NCBI RefSeq assembly: GCF_032854445.1
Contig: NC_088301.1
Coordinates: forward strand, 27,822,402 to 27,886,401
Direction: 5' to 3'
DNA: 64,000 nucleotides
Source of the DNA: Liolophura sinensis
Lineage: Eukaryota > Mollusca > Polyplacophora > Chitonida > Chitonidae
Positions 14,001 to 22,418 of the stretch are shown here, in pieces. A model generated the notes under the pieces. That model was given only the letters and a program-made list of their open reading frames with translations, had not been told where the DNA came from and made no database searches. Made by a program: the position numbers and the translations under genes. Position 1 is the stretch's first letter. The number at the start of each line of letters is the position of its first letter.

Positions 14001-17000
14001 TCAGCAATATAAATATTGCTTTACTGGTTTAATAATGTTAAATGCTGTGCTCGAGAAGTTTTCACTTAAATGACAGCAGACTGGTTATATGGAGAAGACC
14101 CAGAGTGCCCAGATTAAACCACCAACCTTCATCAGGTATCTGACAAACCACTTGACTCATGGCCCCATGTACATGAGAGCTGGATTCAAACACACAACCT
14201 CATTGGTCAAAGGCCTGATACTCAAAGAGGCAGCACTCAAACCATCTGAGGCAGCACTCAACCCATCTGAGGCAGCATTCAAATCATTTGAGGCAGCACT
14301 CAACCCATCTGAGGCAGCACTCAACCCATCTGAGGCAGCACTCAAATCATCTGAGGCAGCAATCACACCATCTGAAGCAGCACTCAAACCATCTGAGGCA
14401 GCACTCAAACCATCTGATCCAGCGAGGCCTCCTTTCACATGAAGAAGTTAGATGTACCTTCATTTATCCGGTAACTTCGATCATTATTTTACTTCCAAGT
14501 TCCAACATTTTTGATGGTTGCAGATATAACTGTGACCTCATCATTTTTCATTCCTGGTCAATCAAGGATTTCATTAAAAATCAAAAAAATCATTTTGAAT
14601 TCTTTACTTTTCTTTTCTTGTGGTAGATAGACATAATATCTGCGGGTGATCAGAAATACACGTGAATAGCTCACCACCATGATCTATCAGGAGGTGGTAG
14701 ATAGACATAATATCTGCGGGTGATCAGAAATACACGTGAATAGCTCACCACCATGATCTATCAGGAGGTGGTAGATAGACATAATATCTGCGGGTGATCA
14801 GAAATACACGTGAATAGCTCACCACCATGATCTATCAGGAGGTGGTAGATAGACATAATATCTGCGGGTGATCAGAAATACACGTGAATAGCTTACCACC
14901 ATGGTCTATCAGGGGGTGGTAGATAAACACAATACCTGCTGGTGATCAGAAATACACATGAATAGCTCACCACCATGGTCTATCAGGAGGTGGTAGATAG
15001 ACACAATATCTGCTGGTGATTAGAAATACACGTGAATAGCTCACCACCATGGTCTATCAGGAGGTGGTAGATAGACATAATATCTGCTGGTGATTAGAAA
15101 TACACATGAATAGCTCACCACCATGGTCTATCAGGAGGTGGTAGATAGACATATCTGCTGGTGATTAGAAATACACGCGAATAGCTCACCACCATGGTCT
15201 ATCAGGGGGTGGTAGATAGACATAATATCTGCTGGTGATCAGAAATACACATGAATAGCTCACCACCATGGTCTATCAGGAGGTTAACCATTTCCGGATA
15301 GTCGACCGCGGCGGCCACATGTAGCGGGGTGCGACCAAATTTATCAGGCTGGTTCACATCTGCTCCCTGCTCAATAAGGAACTTAGCCACATCACTGTGC
15401 CATGCCCGAGCAACCTTAAAAAGAGAGGATGCTATCAACAAACAATTCCCCAAAAACCATTTCTTTTTTATTTCTGGTCAGAAAGTCAATAAAACAATAG
15501 CAATTCTTCAATAGTTTAATATATAATTTCACACATAAAAATCATATAATTATTGATTTCGGACCTACAGTGTAATTGTGTATTTAAAGCTTGTTAAGTC
15601 TCAGACACACATTTAACTTATATAGATCTATTTTACCTACCTCGTGCAAAACAGTCTGCCCATGTTTGTCAGTGCAATCTACCTGGGCTCCCCCTTTTAA
15701 TAAAGATTCAATGAAGTCCAAGTTAACATTCACGCTATCATCTTGCTTTCTTCCAAGGTCAGCAAAATAGTGAATCAGTGCTCGGTTATTTTCGGCACAG
15801 AGTTTACTGTTACGCTTCCCATCCGTGCCGTCGATTTTGTTGTTGAGGAGATAATCATCGTGAATTTCATCCAGCCCTAGACCACTGGTTTTAGTTCTTG
15901 ACAACACATCCGCACTTTCAGCTGAAAAAGACAGTAGAGTGGAGGAGCTCATCATTAGCAAGCCTGGTGACAATACAGCTTATGTGGCTGAATATTAAAC
16001 TCTGGGGTAAAGGATACATGAAAAGGAACTATAAAACAAAGATTCTATGTTTCTATGCCAAATGAATGAAAATTATGCCCCAGAATTTTTGCTAAAAAAA
16101 TTTCATTTTGGGGGGGTATTTTTATACCTGTTAATTATCACTCTATATTACGCATATTTTCTGTCAACAGTCAGATTTTTCCAGAAATTATGTCATTGTT
16201 GATCTTGCCCTGAACTCAGTGAACACGAATTGCCCCTAGCCCAGTGAACAGTGTCCCTACAGTGTGGGCAAGGTGACATGTACACAGATACTGTATGGCT
16301 TCTTCGGGCCAGCTTAGCGTCCCCTCCGTACCCCCATTTGGTCTGTTCCCCACACCCCTGCTCCCAAAGGGCCACACCCATTTGGTCTGTCTCTCCACAG
16401 AGTTCTTTTTAAACAGGGATCATCGTTGATGTCATCTCTGTAAGCTACTTAATTTTCGGACTGACCGCTGGGGCATTATGAAAACTGAACTTTGAACATA
16501 TATTCCCCCACCACCCCCCATCCCCCATCCCCACCACCCAAAGAGGAAGATGAAAAATTTCTTTTATTACACATAATAATCTGCACATTGAGAAATTAAA
16601 AAAAAGTTTCATGTATCCCTTAAGACAGCAACGTGCAAGTCTTGAAAAATTCCCCTCAACTGATGCAACTAAAAACTGGTCTATACACACATCTAAACAA
16701 TTAGACTGAACTGCTACATTAAATTTCCACATTTGTTTTTAGCTGGATTCTTTTCCACTTCTTTAGTAGAAAATGTGCACATTTCTAATTTTTTTTTCTA
16801 TCCACATAATGAGCCCCCAGTAGAATATTTCTCAGCATTTACAAGTTTTTCAAATCAACATCTCTCAATGCTTCATAAATAACAATTAAATAATATACAT
16901 GATACATAAATTAAACAATAAAAAGAAAAAAAAAATCATTAAATATGTCTCTTAATCAGTTAGTAATAAAGCCTACAATTCAGTGAGAATAAGTATGTTC

Positions 17001-20000
17001 TTTGACAGTGCTAAATATACCTCCTAAAACATTTAGAAATGAAACGGTGCTAAATATACCTCCTAAAACATTTAGAAATGAAACGGTGCAGTCTGAAGTA
17101 ACAAAGCCAAATGTGCACTGTGAAACAGCTTGAAACGATCTCCAAACTACTAAACAGGGTGATAAAAAAAGCCAATGACAGATTTCATGCAGACACAGAC
17201 TTATATGACTAAAAGTGCACCTTAAGCATATGGGGGCATTACTGGAGACTCCCAGGAGCAAGGTGTCTCGATTTGTTAAAGCAGAAATTAACAGCCTTAA
17301 TCCATACTACAGGGTTTATTATTATTTTTTTTTTTTTGAATGTTAGTAGTCCCTTTTGCAGAGTTTATGTCAGCAGATTACATATATGTATATCTAATCA
17401 CAAATTGTGTACTCAGTTCATAATCGGATAAATGTATATTAGTCTCAGCTGGGACTATTGTATATATATTGTATATAGTAGTCCCCGGTCTCAAGTCAGA
17501 ATTCTAAATTTTTGAGCTGGATTCTTTTCTGGTGTTTAAATTCACTAATTGCCTTTGGGCATTTGTAACAAAGCTTAAAAGATCGACAGCCGTACGTGGG
17601 AAGGTATGCCAGCAACCCGCAGATGGTCGTGTGTTTCCCCCGGGCTCTGTCCGGTTTCCTCCCACCATAATGCTGGCCGCCGTTGTATAAGTGAAATATT
17701 CACGGCGTAAAACACCAATCAAATAAATAAATAAATAAACAAAAGATCAACAGCAAACTGATTATGTTGTATGTACAATAAGAAATGACAGTTCAAATAT
17801 CTGAAACCAAAAAGTTCTAAGTGGGTCTTTCAAATACTATGTTGTCTTCAATTACTTTGTTCTCTACTATCTTTAAAACAATGTTTCTATATACTTAAAA
17901 TTCAAAAATATCTATTGCTATCTGTTTCTGTACACCAAATCCCATCCCTAATCTCACACTCTGGCCACGCTCACACCTTTTAATCTCATGATTCAAGGGT
18001 AACTTCTATAAGATGCCAAATGATGACTATGAATAACTAGAGCGAGCTATCATTTGTTAATAGCAAATTTCAGTTTGACTCAAGAAAATTGTAGGGTAAT
18101 TAAGATTAAAAACATAGTGAGGCTAGTGAGTTTTCTCTGGCCATTGTGTTACACTGAGTGGAAATTGGCCTTAATGTATAGCTTTCAGATGTATATATAT
18201 ATATATATATCACTTCGCAAAAAGGCTATATATGTAAATAAGCCAGGATCATTATGGGTTCACTCTCACCTTTTCGATTTTCCACTAAACAAAAAAGATA
18301 CCGAAGAAAAAGAAAAAGAAAAATATAATAATGTGCAGCTCTGATAGCTAGAAGTAAGTGGAACACATTGCTTATCTATATCGGATAAGAACTCAATTCT
18401 AGACATATGAAGAAGACATATCAATACATGCATGTGGAGTTACGTGTCTTTTATGATAACTTACCATGCCATCGCTTCCCTGCTAGACACAGTAATGAGA
18501 GAATTGCATATATAACAGTGCACACGGTTCTAAATATCATCACAATAAAGCGATGTACAATCCTGGAAGAAATGGCTGGTGTATTTTGAAGTGTACCTTA
18601 TTAGTTATTGTGTACAATTTACACTTCATTTTCTCTGGGTACATTCCTAGGGTAGCTGTATATCCATGAGGTCCGACAAAAGCGTGATTCTGAACTCCCT
18701 TGAGCAATGTACTAGTTTATGAGAGATATGAATTCTCAGGAGTTCCACGTGGGGGGCGCATACGCTTATACCGTAAACTGAGGGTTAGAACCCTACTGAT
18801 ACACAGCCTTCGGGCATGAGCGGTGGGCAAGTGGAGCGTTTTTTTAACCCACGCGCACGCGCATATACTATGAACTATCATACTTCCATAAACCAAGCTG
18901 CTCAGTGACTGGAAATGCAGTCCATGAATTTGAAAGCACTGTAGCTCCATTGCTTATCCAAAACCATCTACATGTACCTAAAATTTACGCAAAAAAAAAA
19001 AAACACAAGCATGAAACTTGGTGCCTGACATTTTTGAAAACATCCATATTGTCCACATTGTAAAACAGTGGACCACTTGAGGTCTCTTGCCAAAGACAGC
19101 AGTGAAGATCATTCAGTCACAATATACTGACACAAGGGTTGATCAGTTATATTTGGCCTGTCCCCTTGTGCTGGGCACTTTATGCAATGCGGGCTTGGTC
19201 CAATTCAGATATTTAAACCAAAGCCTATAACTTATAAAGCAGATGTCCTAACCTCTTGGCCACTATACAGTGGCCTTTGATACAGGCAGAATTGCTGTTA
19301 TTGGCAATATTTAAAGTAACACGATGAGAGACTTACACTCTTCCTTATGGAGTCGTCTGCACGTCACATACTTCCTCCAACGAGTTCCTGATGCCTTTGC
19401 ATTTGATATGGCTTGGAATGCATTCCTCTTTGGCCCTACATTTTCTACAGCCTTCTTGAATGCTGACAAAGATTTCCTGAAATGCAAAATAACGATTTAC
19501 CGTTACAAATGTTTTGATCACGATTAATTGGAATGAATCTGTCCATGTCCCAAAGGTATGTCCAGTTTTGTCAAACCAAAAAAGTCTGACCATTATTGCT
19601 CACATCGTATTATTAGCTAAATATGCATTGCATAACAATGGAATACTCAATAAGTTGAGTGGATTCGACTAAGAGTTGTACATGATCTCATCTTGATGAA
19701 ACTAAGTGAAAGAAAATCAAGAAACATGCATATTACTTTTATTTATCTGATCGGTGTTTTACTCTGTATTCAAGAATATTTCACTTATACGACGGCGGCC
19801 ATCATTATGGTGGGAGGAAACCGGGCAGAGCCCAGGGGAAACCCACAACCATCCGCAGGTTGCTGACAGACCCTTCCCATGTACAACCGTAGAGGAAGCC
19901 AGTATGAGCTGGACTTGAACTCACAGCGACTGTGAAAGAAAATCAAGAAACGTGCATATTAGAATCTGTATTAATACCACCAACTACAATTACAATTGGC

Positions 20001-20404
20001 ACCTCCTTGGCTCGGTTGGTTAGCGTGCTAGCACAGCGTAATGACCCAGTAGTCTCTCACCAATGCAGTCGCTGTGAGTTCAAGTCCAGCTCTTGTTGGC
20101 TTCCTCTCCGGCCGTATGTGGGAAGGTCTGCCAGCAACCTGTGGATGGTTGTGGGTTTCCCCTGGGCTCTGCCCGGCTTCCTCCCACCATAATGCTGGCC
20201 GCCGTCGTATAAGTGAAATATTCTTGAGTACAGTGCAAAACACCAATCAAATAAATAAATAAAAAAATAACAATTACAATTGAATTTCACCAACAAATTG
20301 ACATTCAAATGAACTTTCTGCTACCTGTTAAAGTTTTTGGTTTTGTCCTCATCAGTATCCTCCATCTCAAAGGCATTGTTGTTTTCCCCCAAAGGACTCT
20401 CCAT
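1..20404 (-). CDS. Ankyrin-repeat TRP cation channel (TRPA/pyrexia-like), N-terminal part
   Basis: Eleven coding exons join in phase: 20325-20404, 19337-19476, 15641-15921, 15264-15414, 13722-13886, 13205-13314, 12470-12551, 10389-10420, 3270-3361, 1829-1961, 1183-1260. They give 448 residues; the rest lies left of base 1. About four ankyrin repeats occupy residues ~158-305 (for example [20 protein letters not shown] and [20 protein letters not shown]). A pre-S1 linker follows ([19 protein letters not shown], then [20 protein letters not shown]). The first membrane helix is at ~383-402 ([16 protein letters not shown]) and a second begins at ~414. TRPA-type channels are tetrameric plasma-membrane cation channels with N-terminal ankyrin repeats. 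The pore and S3-S6 are not visible, so ion-channel identity rests on this architecture. The subfamily (pyrexia, painless or another TRPA) is uncertain. Confidence 0.78.
124..400 (-). mobile_element. SINE-A copy, near full length
   Basis: Full architecture of the window's dominant SINE. It has a tRNA-like head (on the minus strand: ggctcagtnggttagcgcgc and B box gagttcaagtccagc) and a conserved GC-rich core ending tataagtgaaatattcttga. The tail is gtaaaacaccaatcaaataa plus (aaat)n. The core recalls MetaSINE-type elements of invertebrates; that name is tentative. Confidence 0.85.
669..806 (+). mobile_element. SINE-A fragment, core and tail
   Basis: Core from tcctctccgacagtaagtgg to tgaaatattctt; the tRNA head is missing. 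Confidence 0.75.
1183..1260 (-). CDS. TRP channel coding exon 11 (S2 start)
   Basis: Acceptor cttttgttttcag, donor gtaagt, 26 codons in phase 0. Encodes [20 protein letters not shown], which continues the second membrane helix. I see no further exon between here and base 1. Confidence 0.8.
1545..1747 (-). mobile_element. SINE-A copy with internal core deletion
   Basis: Tail and head are present, but the central gcggccagcattatg to cgacc segment is deleted. It lies just downstream of TRP exon 10. Confidence 0.8.
1829..1961 (-). CDS. TRP channel coding exon 10 (S1)
   Basis: Acceptor tctgttgcag, donor gtgagt; phase 2 in, phase 0 out. Encodes [20 protein letters not shown] and [20 protein letters not shown]: the first membrane helix followed by an extracellular-loop-like segment. 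Confidence 0.83.
3270..3361 (-). CDS. TRP channel coding exon 9 (pre-S1)
   Basis: Acceptor ctgtttcag, donor gtgggt; phase 0 in, phase 2 out. Encodes [20 protein letters not shown] then [10 protein letters not shown], resembling the pre-S1 segment of ankyrin TRP channels. Confidence 0.8.
3522..4280. repeat. Composite tandem array, 39 bp then ~48-62 bp units
   Basis: Starts with about 3.6 copies of a 39-bp unit (acattttgcacatgtagatt...). It then passes into units built from cacatgtacattgtacaagt and atgaaactttgcacatctag. It produces spurious Cys-rich frames on the minus strand. Confidence 0.9.
4280..4400 (-). mobile_element. SINE-A core fragment
   Basis: Core segment (ggccagtattatggtggaag to gccatccgcaggttt) at the end of a tandem array. 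Confidence 0.6.
5000..5800. repeat. 37-bp tandem array, about 21 copies
   Basis: Unit ctacaagataaaataacaca + gatatcatcaactgggg, with substitutions and occasional deletions. TRP intron 8. Confidence 0.92.
6635..6752 (+). mobile_element. SINE-A fragment, B box and core
   Basis: Starts at gagttcaagtccagctcatg and runs to the cctcccaccat region; tail absent. Confidence 0.7.
6930..7268 (-). mobile_element. SINE-B copy
   Basis: A second SINE family. The minus strand starts with a tRNA-like head (tagcatagttcgtagagcg; B box ggtcaatcctgg). The body contains aaataaaagagcagtggaaat-like sequence, and the other end is a ccccaaaaactcactgactc-type tail. Confidence 0.75.
7337..7865. mobile_element. Foldback MITE-like element, copy 1
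   Basis: About 530 bp with long imperfect terminal inverted repeats. The left arm contains ttgaattctaaggtgggctttatggaccat; the right arm has its reverse, atggctcataaagcccgcca...caaatatttgaatgcc. No coding capacity. Related copies at 43385 and 47066. Confidence 0.65.
8048..8420. repeat. 47-bp tandem array, about 8 copies
   Basis: Unit gatgcttatgtgttggtaat + tatccccacccagatttgtctgataat. Confidence 0.93.
8466..8756. repeat. 74-bp tandem array, 4 copies
   Basis: Units start at 8466, 8540, 8614 and 8688 with gaaataaaaaatcagacaag; nearly identical. Confidence 0.93.
9290..9355. repeat. Short ~21-bp tandem repeat
   Basis: About three copies of ttttgtgtggtctatgttgtg, immediately left of the foldback. 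Confidence 0.8.
9356..10020. repeat. 665-bp foldback with 289-bp near-perfect arms
   Basis: Bases 9356-9644 and 9732-10020 are reverse complements with about two mismatches (ggcgtgttt versus ggcatgatt). The 87-bp centre is a direct copy of part of the arms. No coding capacity seen. Confidence 0.93.
10021..10170. repeat. Diverged copies of the 5-kb 37-bp unit
   Basis: Four degenerate units (ggacaaaataacaaagacat, ggacaaaataacacagatac, and so on), related to the array at 5000-5800, abutting the foldback. Confidence 0.6.
10389..10420 (-). CDS. TRP channel 32-nt microexon
   Basis: Acceptor ttttgcttacag and donor gtaagtgc bracket 32 bases encoding [11 protein letters not shown]. It is the only segment found that restores phase between the exon ending at 12470 (phase 1) and the one starting at 3361 (phase 0). 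The flanking introns are about 2 kb and 7 kb. Confidence 0.65.
11003..11065. repeat. (TC)n(TA)n microsatellite
   Basis: Runs of tc then ta dinucleotides. Confidence 0.95.
11722..11998 (-). mobile_element. SINE-A copy, full length
   Basis: Complete head, core and tail, flanked by a probable target-site duplication (tgttaatat on both sides). Confidence 0.88.
12292..12402 (-). mobile_element. SINE-A, truncated, tail and core
   Basis: Tail and distal core only, 5'-truncated, adjoining TRP exon 7. Confidence 0.75.
12470..12551 (-). CDS. TRP channel coding exon 7 (linker)
   Basis: Acceptor tttctttgcag, donor gttggt; phase 0 in, phase 1 out. Encodes [20 protein letters not shown] then FLSYLIQ, a linker segment between the ankyrin domain and S1. 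Confidence 0.8.
13205..13314 (-). CDS. TRP channel coding exon 6
   Basis: Acceptor tttgtttgcacag, donor gtaagt; phase 1 in, phase 0 out. It completes the last ankyrin repeat ([20 protein letters not shown]) and enters the linker ([11 protein letters not shown]). Confidence 0.83.
13722..13886 (-). CDS. TRP channel coding exon 5 (ankyrin repeats)
   Basis: Phase 1 in and out; 55 codons. Contains [20 protein letters not shown] and [14 protein letters not shown]. The donor is gtgcgt after ttg-g, chosen because joining to the next exon gives [20 protein letters not shown], a textbook ankyrin helix pair. Confidence 0.83.
14040..14222 (-). mobile_element. SINE-like fragment related to SINE-C
   Basis: Body (ctcgagaagttttcacttaa, cagagtgcccagattaaacc) and a B-box-like attcaaacacacaacc. 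A 21-bp array follows immediately. Confidence 0.4.
14224..14420. repeat. 21-bp tandem array
   Basis: About nine copies of gaggcagcactcaaaccatct. Because 21 is a multiple of three, it keeps frames open on both strands. Intronic in the TRP gene. Confidence 0.9.
14621..15284. repeat. 74-bp tandem array carrying exon end and splice sites
   Basis: Nine units start at 14621, 14695, 14769, 14843, 14917, 14991, 15065, 15139 (71 bp) and 15210. On the minus strand each contains cctcctgatagaccatggtg + gtgagc, identical or near-identical to the end and donor of TRP exon 4, and a caccagcag or cacccgcag acceptor-like site. The last unit is the real exon boundary. Confidence 0.95.
15264..15414 (-). CDS. 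TRP channel coding exon 4 (ankyrin repeats)
   Basis: Acceptor ctctttttaag; encodes [20 protein letters not shown] and the next ankyrin unit. The donor is gtgagc after GGT-G, because this gives the canonical LLIDHGAD when joined to the next exon (phase 1). The same 20 bases of exon end and the donor are repeated in the adjoining minisatellite at 14621-15284. Confidence 0.85.
15641..15921 (-). CDS. TRP channel coding exon 3
   Basis: Acceptor ctgtctttttcag, donor gtaggt; phase 1 in, phase 0 out. The end of the exon opens the first ankyrin repeat ([20 protein letters not shown], then QTVLHE), which continues directly into the next exon. Confidence 0.8.
16000..19330. other. TRP intron 2, no gene seen
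   Basis: A 3.4-kb intron with homopolymer runs, one SINE-A copy (17588) and no credible exon. Confidence 0.5.
17588..17747 (+). mobile_element. SINE-A, truncated
   Basis: Core from gccgtacgtgggaaggtatg to the aaataaataaata tail; head missing. Confidence 0.8.
19337..19476 (-). CDS. TRP channel coding exon 2
   Basis: Acceptor tttgcatttcag, donor gtaagt, phase 2 in and phase 1 out. It encodes [20 protein letters not shown] followed by a basic stretch ([18 protein letters not shown]), a cytosolic N-terminal region ahead of the ankyrin repeats. Confidence 0.7.
19737..19932 (-). mobile_element. SINE-A, truncated, with long target-site duplication
   Basis: The flanks share about 30 bp, beginning gtgaaagaaaatcaagaaac, with one mismatch at aaacatgc/aaacgtgc. 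The head is truncated inside the copy. Confidence 0.87.
19999..20264 (+). mobile_element. SINE-A copy, full length
   Basis: Head (cttggctcggttggttagcg), core and (aaat)n tail. Target-site duplication acaattacaattg on both sides. Confidence 0.9.
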
Positions 20405-20461
20405 CAGAAGGAGACACTTTGGATCGCCTCTTCTTCTTCTTGTTTATATTTGGATCCATCC
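20325..20461 (-). CDS. TRP channel first coding exon
   Basis: Acceptor ttttgattttag precedes 20461; the donor follows 20325 (phase 2). The frame that continues into the next exon starts at ATG 20404 ([20 protein letters not shown]). An upstream ATG at 20457-20459 opens [20 protein letters not shown] in another frame and stops just after a run of five G (plus-strand C at 20386-20390). Removing one G would fuse the two frames, so the true N-terminus may be about 19 residues longer. Confidence 0.65.
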
Positions 20462-21179
20462 CTAAAATCAAAATGCACTGACCTCATCCCTTAAAACGTC
20501 ATGAGCTCAAACAATTTTACGGAGTAGCTTTCTTTTTTTTTTTTTGTTAAACATGGAGAAAACATAAAAAGGACATAAAGTTCAGATGAATATTTTGCCA
20601 ATAAGTAAAGCACAAAACAAGGCAGTTGTTATTAAGTCAATAAATGTTTGGACGGGTAACAAAAAAATTACCTGTCACATTAGGCAAGTTACCAAAGCAA
20701 AAAAGTAGAAAAACACAACAGATGAAACAATAAATTTGTCAATAAGTGAGCTACTGAAATACACCAAACCAACTGGGTGTAATTTTTTTGTTTCCTGCAT
20801 AATCATAATTTTCATTTTAGAGATCATTTTTCATGAAGTTACCTGGGGGAATGTCCAAGCATTTTAAAGCCTGACACTAGCAACAGTTTCAACGGGCAAT
20901 ATTACATTCAAAAAAATTAAAATGTCACCTGAGCTGGGGAGAGTCTGATGAGTGATCTTCCATGAAAAGCAAGTGTTCAAGTAATTCCATAAGGGGAGGG
21001 AATACGGTAAACAACGTAAACATACAATTACAACATTTACAACAACAAACACTACAATTAATGTAAATATGCACGATGCAACCAGCCTAGGGTTTGGTCA
21101 AAACTAAAACAAGGGCTATATATCGGTGTGCAGAATAACTAAAAATTCAAATCTGGAACTTTCCACAACGCAATAATAC

Positions 21180-21300
21180 CTGAAGATTTCCGCTTTCTTA
21201 ATAAATCCAGTAACAGGTTAGCATCCACGAGGTGCAGTGCCCGCCGCCATCTTGTAAATAATGCTAAATACCGTCCGAAGCCATGGTTACGAACCCTGAC
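21180..21300 (-). other. Probable 5' untranslated exon of the TRP gene
   Basis: The sequence ends at a good donor (cttcag then gtatta) and lies about 0.7 kb upstream of the first coding exon. It contains caagatggcggc, matching the YY1/TISU-type initiator SAASATGGCGGC. The ATG at 21250 opens only a 10-codon frame, so this is either a core-promoter element or a short upstream ORF. The transcription start is a guess. Confidence 0.4.
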
Positions 21301-22289
21301 GAAGATAGACGAATTAATTTCACTCTGTCTTTTTTTAACATTATTTGCTTGCATTTTTATTATTTATTTTCGTATATTTATTGCTTATCGTAAAGTTGTA
21401 AGAATTGAATAAAAAAACTATTGACGGAAACGGTGAATAAGAGTGAGTAATCTATGCTGTACGCGCCGAAAGAAGTCCTATATTTTTATTTTGGCTGTGG
21501 ACTATTTGTTCCTAGAGAAACAAAAATAACACCAACTGACTAAGAAATGATCTTACTGATACCAACGTATGGGAAACTGAAGCATTTGGTACAAATATCC
21601 CGTTGGTCCTTTCTCAATGAAAGTAATGAAACATCGACAATTATAACCGGTGGATGAATTTAGTAAACATGTCTGCTCTGCAGTGAACGGGATAACTCCC
21701 ATTACCGTCACATTGCGCTGGAGATTGACGTCTGCTTTTTCCGCCATTGAAGTTCGTCCGAAGAATGGTTGAGACTATCATCGTGCATGGCTAAACTTTC
21801 AACTTATTCTACCGCGAACAACCACAATATTGGTGCCAACCACCGACATCATGTCGCCAAAATTGACTGCAAAACATCTGAAAATATGTACATTTTTGTT
21901 GATGTCAAATTTGTGTTACGTTTGCACGTAAATGGTTGGAGATGACCGGGAAATCACCATGTATTTCGTCGGGAAAAATGAACTAAACAAAATGTCAAGA
22001 CCGCTTCCAAACTCGGCTCCCATTTTCGTCAGCTTGTGAGGGGATAGAAACCGACAGCTCGGAAGGGGAATATAACCTCAACATGTCTCTTTTACGCCAT
22101 AGATTATCGTTTGTTTGAAGATCGGCTAATATATATTTTTGTATTGTAATGTAAAAACAAAGCAAAAAAATCCACAAAAAATCTATATATTGGAATTGAA
22201 TGTTGTTAGTGTATGACATGCAGATGACATCCGTAGATATCAGCTAGGTTAGGGTAATGATACGACAGTAGAACTGTACGACAATAGAA
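21301..22289. promoter_or_regulatory. Divergent intergenic region, TRP gene and C6orf62
   Basis: About 1 kb separates the minus-strand TRP gene from the plus-strand C6orf62 start. There is no repeat or obvious TATA box. A minus-strand 64-codon frame starts at 21747 (ATGGCGGAAAAAGCAGACG); I do not recognise it, and it has a donor-like gtaatg 42 bases into the frame. A shared bidirectional promoter is an inference from the arrangement. Confidence 0.4.
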
Positions 22290-22418
22290 ATGGGAGACCC
22301 TTACACGAGGAGAAGCGCGGCTGTAAGCCGCTTGAGGCATCAGTTACGCAAGAAAAGAGAATCCCTAGCCGACCACTTCGAGTTCAAAATGTACATAGCC
22401 TTCCACTTCAAAGACAAG
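22290..22418 (+). CDS. C6orf62: C6orf62 exon 1 (coding part)
   Basis: 43 codons from ATG to donor gtgagg, phase 0. Basic, helical-looking N-terminus ([20 protein letters not shown]) followed by [11 protein letters not shown]. Confidence 0.95.

Noticed and set aside
15260-15270. Alternative TRP exon 4 donor three bases earlier (gtggtg)
   Set aside because: Same phase but it loses the Gly of the canonical LLIDHGAD and is a weaker donor than gtgagc.
19999-20100. tRNA gene candidates at SINE heads
   Set aside because: A and B boxes are present, but cloverleaf pairing is not preserved and the sequence continues into the SINE core.
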